Positions 59,641-64,000 of a stretch of 64,000 nucleotides of DNA are shown piece by piece. The notes beneath the pieces were generated by a model. That model made no database searches. It saw nothing but the letters and a program-made list of their open reading frames with translations, and was not told the DNA's origin. This stretch comes from Isoetes taiwanensis (taxonomy: Eukaryota; Streptophyta; Lycopodiopsida; Isoetales; Isoetaceae): positions 34,950,128-35,014,127 of the forward strand of contig JAJEKV010000002.1 of the NCBI GenBank assembly GCA_021234155.1. The letters run 5' to 3'. Every line of letters begins with the position of its first letter. Positions within the stretch are counted from its first letter, which is position 1. The position numbers and the translations under genes were made by a program.

Positions 59641-61239
59641 TTTTTAAAAAAATGTGAACTTGTGGCCAACTGGCCTGGTGTGGCCACTAAAAAACACCCT
59701 AGTGGATGCTTAGTTTTTTTATAGAACATTATATTCAAGACTTGAAATATAGCATCACATCTATAATTCTAACACAATAGAAATATAAAATAAAGAATAC
59801 ATGGAAGTTAAACTTAGCATTGAGGACTTTGGCAAACTAAAAGAATGCCTGTTGCAATATTTTCCTTGAGAGATAACGTTTCTCAAAATCAATAGTGACA
59901 TTTAATTCTGTTACAATGAAGCACTATAAATCTATATCAAAAAATAAATACAACATCTTGTAACAGAACCAATAGTATACTATTTAAAATCCTTACAGTT
60001 TAAAACGGGTTTTGAGCACTAAGTTGGTGGTGAGCAAGTCATAGGCAGTTTGCAAGTCCTTTTGAGTCTGATAGCAAGGTGAGCATGACCTCAGGGTAGC
60101 ACTACCTTACGATATCAAGATGGATTTTATATATGTTTACCTAATAGGGTGTTGCGGAACTGAAATTGAATTGCTCATATACAATTCAAGACTTCATGGC
60201 TCTCTATTTTTCATGGTTGTTCATGAGAATTTTACAGTTATGCAGCAAGTTTCCTCGACTCATTTAATGCTGCTACTCCTTTGCCGCCTAGAGTCTCCCA
60301 CAAGTTGTTCTTCAAGAACACATGGCTTCCTCAATCACGGAGCCTCTCGATTGAGCTGAAAAACAAACCGAGAATTTCCATCATCAAAATCACGAAATAA
60401 ATAGATTACAAATGAAATCACAAATCGAGACACAACAGAGGAGGAACGTAATTTAAAAAATAAACAAGAGAGAAGCAGTCATGAAACATTTGTGTAGCCT
60501 GCTACAAAGCATTTTATGTGTGTGTTTATCAAAAATAGTGAGCAGAGAGCCATTGCTAGCAGCACTATTCCTTCCTACTAAAAAAAAAAAAAGGGAAAAC
60601 AAAGAAGAAAAAAAAAAGAACAATAAACCATTGATTTCCTTTTCCTTTTTTCTTGGAAACTTATCGGGAACGCCATTCCCAAAGATGGGAATGACGTTCC
60701 CGGTAACAAGCGGTCCAGAATTGGAACTTAGTAGTCCCGGAACACAGAAACCTAGGGAAAACGTCCAAGGTTCGGGCAAAGTCCAGGGTCCTTGAATTAG
60801 GTGGGAATTTCCTGTTAGCATTTTGGTTCCGTTGCCGAGACCTTGGACATTTCAACATAAAGTGCAATCTGCACAAATTCAAAACAATTAAAAGTGCAAT
60901 GTGTATTGCAAAAACATCTAAATTTTATCATAAATCTGCATATTCTTTTGCAAACATTTGGTTGCATATCATATAAAAATCCCAAGACTTCAAGTCAATA
61001 TATACCAACAAGTATACACTGATACACATTAAAAAGTTCTAAAAGCATTTGAAGCACATTCCTGTGCACATGTTAGAAAGCAGGAAAATTTTTGCGTGCA
61101 GATTGAGAAGCAATACTACAGAAAGACAAGCATCGGTTGAATGTGCAATTGCCAAGTTTAAAGTGCTCCAATGAAAGTGTGCTTTTGCACACAGATTATA
61201 GCATCATATCTAATCTAGATCTGCGAAATTAACATTAAA
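59641..61239. other. AT-rich intergenic sequence with one compact hairpin
   Basis: No gene. At 60665-60702, CGGGAACGCCATTCCC and GGGAATGACGTTCCCG form a 16-bp stem with one mismatch and a 6-nt loop. Confidence 0.45.
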
Positions 61240-62108
61240 TGGTTATTCAACAGGTTAAAAAGATATCAGCGTAGTTATTCAACGTGCATTGGAGTTTTTT
61301 AAAGAAGGCCTTAGGTTTTGGTATCCCATTCACAAGAGATGTGATAAAGCTGCATACTACTGCAAGATCTACAATACTCTTCTAGGGAGAGGCCTTTGCT
61401 ATCTTTCCTATTGGTGCGAGTTTATCAAGGTTGCCTTTGGCTCCATTGCTTTTTACAATAGTGGCGGGTGCTTTTCGCAATTGTTCTCTAGTGTTGCTAA
61501 GGATGATGTGATTAGGGGTCTATTTATGGAGAATGGCTCTCAAGGAATTATCAATCAGTAGCAAATGATGCCATTCTAGTATTGATAGCAAAAGATGATA
61601 ATCTTCAAAATGCAAGCTTCTGCTTGACACATTTTCCTTAACCTCTGAAGTTTTGGTGGGTTGGCAAAAGTGTTCTGCGTTGTGGATGCTAAATGATGAA
61701 GTTTCACCATGTGTTCTTGCATATCCCTAGAGGGTGTTGCCTCATGGGAAGGCAACCAAGCTTCTTGGTATCCCCGTGGGTATTCATATCTCGATTTCTG
61801 ATGCTTGGATGTCATAATGGAGGGGTTGCAGAGGCATCATTTTTGGTGGGATACTGCTAAACTCTCCATGCCTGGAAGGGTAACAATTGCTAAGCATGCC
61901 TTAAGCAACATGCATGTCTATATGGCTTCTTCCATTCTTGCTTCCCAATCAAAGTTTCAGGAGATTGTGGGTGTTATCAGAAACTTTATTTGGGGTGGAA
62001 ATGAAGCAGGGCCTGTGGTAAAGATTGCATGGTCTAAGTGTATAAAACCTAAGTTTGCTGAAGGTTTGGGCATGATAGATACCCATTTGAAGAGTAAGGT
62101 CTCATGTA
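61240..62108 (+). mobile_element. L1-type LINE reverse transcriptase fragment
   Basis: A 5' part (61289-61561) follows the thumb/palm region in a decayed form. After several stops, 61805-62105 reads KLSMPGRVTIAKHALSNMHV, FQEIVGVIRNFIWGG and KPKFAEGLGMIDTHLKSK, the typical 'LS.AGR..L...VL...P.Y' to 'W..VC.PK..GGLG' stretch of plant L1 elements. The similarity stops at about 62108, exactly where the minus-strand transposase-like gene ends. Confidence 0.75.
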
Positions 62109-63700
62109 TTAAGATGAACAATGTGCTATGTCTTTCCACATGTCTACAATATATTTCGGAATTTGGATAGTTTTCGGCCTCTTGCCATTGGCATCCCAAG
62201 CATAATGAATAGCATCTAAATTTTCGTACCTTGAAGGATCGGAAGAATTAGGCCGCCAACGCTTAGTTAAGCAGTCTTTATAGTCCCCTCCAGTAGGCTT
62301 CCACCATGATACATAAATATGGACAAAATATGTAGATTCTGGATCAAGAACAGCATTCTCCTCTGCATATCCTAACCAAGTGGCAGTGTTATGATCTCCA
62401 GGTCTGACTAGAACAAATATACCCTTTGTCACATGTATGTGAGGATCAAACTCTTCAAGAGGCAACACCGGGCTGCCATCGGACAGGCCATAATAAGATG
62501 GTAAAGGTCGCGTGACCAAGGCAGATACGTCGACCTCTGGAACAAATGCTGTTTTTCTAGAGGAGCTTGTCTTGTTTGTGGCCAAAATGCATCATTTTGA
62601 GGACGTCCTGGAGCACCATCCTCCAAAGAGATAAGAAGCTGGCTCCAATACTCAACACTTGCCGTGTATTGCCTTGCAAACAAGCTAGTTTCTTGATTCT
62701 TACATATGTCCTTCCATAGGGAGATGTATTTGTTGATGCTATCCTTCAACCCTGGAAGATCTTTCAATGTTGGTCTAGAAGGAATATTTTGTGGCACACC
62801 ACTTGGTATCATTGGCTGACCATGTTCATCCTCTTTCCACATTCTAACTCCTGGAGAATCTGCTGGAAGCCACTCTTTATGTGTAGGACGCATTTTGTAT
62901 TGCATAACAGGCCAATCTCCTGCCATCTTAAATTTGAAGAGCAATGGTTCAGTATGCCCAACCAGGTGTTGGCCCTTATCGGGGATGAATCCCTTCACAA
63001 AATCCTTCCAATTTGGAACTTCATCAATAAAGTATGGAATTGGAGATTTTGCATTGCATTTGCTAAACAAGTATAGCTCTGGTAGTGTCAAAGCATCCGA
63101 CGAACTCATCAAGGTTGAAAAATTTCCAAATAAAGCATCAATATCATCATGGGTGTGGCCGACCATCATAAAGCCCACTTGGATCTCATCAAAGACCTTA
63201 AGCCAAGTCAAATAAGATAAGTATGAAAAGACATACCTATTTTTGTTTTGGCCTGATGCATTATCAAGTTGCAAATAGAGATTTCGGGGAAGAGGGTTGA
63301 ACACCTCAGTATTCGTTGTAGTTGAAGTACTTGGCAATACTTCTGCCATGGAATCAAGTTTGTTCTTCAAAGGATTGATGTCCTTGACTGCTTGCATCCA
63401 TTTGCAATCTGCAGGCTTACTTCCACATAAGTCACCTATCTTCTCCTCTTGTACCAATTCCAAGTTATGCAATATTCTAGAAAGTGAACCAATGTGGAAG
63501 TTTGAATCATCTTTCCATAAATCAAGTGAAAAATGACCATAGGCACGACCACCATGCCCATGAGTCAAAGCTCCTGTCAAACTGCTCTTCAAGCGATCAC
63601 CTCTCCATACAGATTTTGCTAGATGATGACTTCTAGGCACTAAAGTCTTAACCTGATCCTTCTTATCATGTATTATACATAGATGATTTTCAGGAGACCA
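62109..63700 (-). CDS. DUF7869-type transposase-like protein, one frame shift
   Basis: On the minus strand, an exon beginning at about 63700 after an acceptor (TCATAG) reads SPENHLCIIHDKKDQ, then YLQLDNASGQNKNR and VGHTHDDIDALFGNF. These acidic blocks are the shared core of the DUF7869 family, which looks like an RNase H-fold transposase and is common in non-seed plants. Catalytic role is an inference; no enzyme of this group is characterised to my knowledge. The main frame (63640-62429) continues to NDAFWP; near 62560-62590 the family-like text moves to the next frame (ATNKTSSSRKTAFVPEVDV to the stop at 62109-62111). Upstream exons would lie beyond 63700. No terminal inverted repeats are visible in the window. 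Confidence 0.7.
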
Positions 63701-64000
63701 CTATGACAATGCTCTCCAATGCCAATATTGACTTCTGCAAGAGCGTTGCTCTAGCATATGAGACCGACGTTGAATTGCAAGATTTAGATCTCTCTCTCTC
63801 ATTATCTTTTGTTTTTTCCAGCTTACGCTTAATTACTACTGCGCCAGATGTTGCATTTAGAGAAGGCTGTATTTTTTTAATGCTAACATCCGGAAATTCT
63901 CTTTTCCATATACTTTAAAAAGAGTTCAAGGCTACATTGTTCCCAGTAGCTCTTCAACGACAAAGACCAACTTCTTTATGTATAAGCTTCTTATTAAGAA
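63701..64000 (-). other. likely intron or 5' part of the DUF7869-type gene
   Basis: AT-rich with a (CT)n run near 63790. It may hold the intron before the exon at 63700. No exon can be assigned with confidence before the window ends. Confidence 0.3.

Noticed and set aside
1-64000. CRISPR arrays, bacterial operons, organellar genes
   Set aside because: Introns, LTR elements and codon context show nuclear plant DNA. No regular spacer array and no plastid or mitochondrial gene was seen.

Overview
The window is nuclear DNA of a land plant. It has multi-exon genes with short GT-AG introns, plant-type LTR retrotransposons primed by initiator tRNA-Met, L1-type LINE remnants, a Mutator-like element carrying a C48 (Ulp1) protease gene, and a near-complete plant methionine S-methyltransferase gene. 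A DUF7869-type transposase-like gene and the LINE types make a non-seed plant (fern, lycophyte or bryophyte) my guess, but this is an inference and nothing in the window fixes the species. Most of the 64 kb is repeat-derived; only two single-copy host genes are clear.

Layout. 0-5 kb: gene-poor, with a structured tRNA-like element (about 1.4 kb) and a long hairpin (2.09-2.20 kb). 5.04-9.86 kb: methionine S-methyltransferase (MMT), 12 exons, two GC-AG introns and one 1-nt frameshift in exon 7. 10.1-10.8 kb: a small tandem array. 12.1-13.6 kb: 3' end of a LINE with poly(A). 13.6-19.4 kb: a 2.2-kb direct duplication whose copies differ almost only around CAG/CTG and CGG/CCG sites, with ~100-bp tandem repeats between and inside. 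21.9-23.6 kb: an LTR-like remnant holding a 224-bp insertion. 23.69-28.87 kb: a complete Mutator-like transposon with ~400-bp GC-rich terminal inverted repeats and a perfect 10-bp target duplication, carrying a decayed Ulp1-type gene and a convergent transposase-like fragment. 29-37 kb: nested LTR remnants, a CACTA-like palindromic MITE, a microsatellite, and a ~380-bp LTR inverted repeat. 37.7-41.35 kb: a polyadenylated retrocopy of an unrecognised ORF, split nine codons in by a complete 1.86-kb TRIM-type LTR element. 41.3-49.7 kb: minisatellites, hairpins, a SINE candidate, an LTR with primer-binding site, and a Ty1/copia RT/RNase H pseudogene itself interrupted by a short retroelement. 50.2-56.5 kb: a TMEM131-like membrane protein gene with two frame breaks. 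58.4-62.1 kb: two LINE fragments. 62.1-63.7 kb: a DUF7869 transposase-like gene on the minus strand.

How it fits together. MMT makes S-methylmethionine from methionine and S-adenosylmethionine in the cytosol. The TMEM131-like protein is probably a secretory-pathway membrane protein. They are 40 kb apart and nothing suggests shared regulation. The three longest conserved reading frames (MMT, TMEM131-like, DUF7869) each carry one or two isolated single-base frame breaks, and one copy of the 2.2-kb duplication looks systematically altered at likely CHG-methylation sites. Together these suggest residual long-read consensus errors, so 'pseudogene' should not be concluded for the two host genes without read-level checks.
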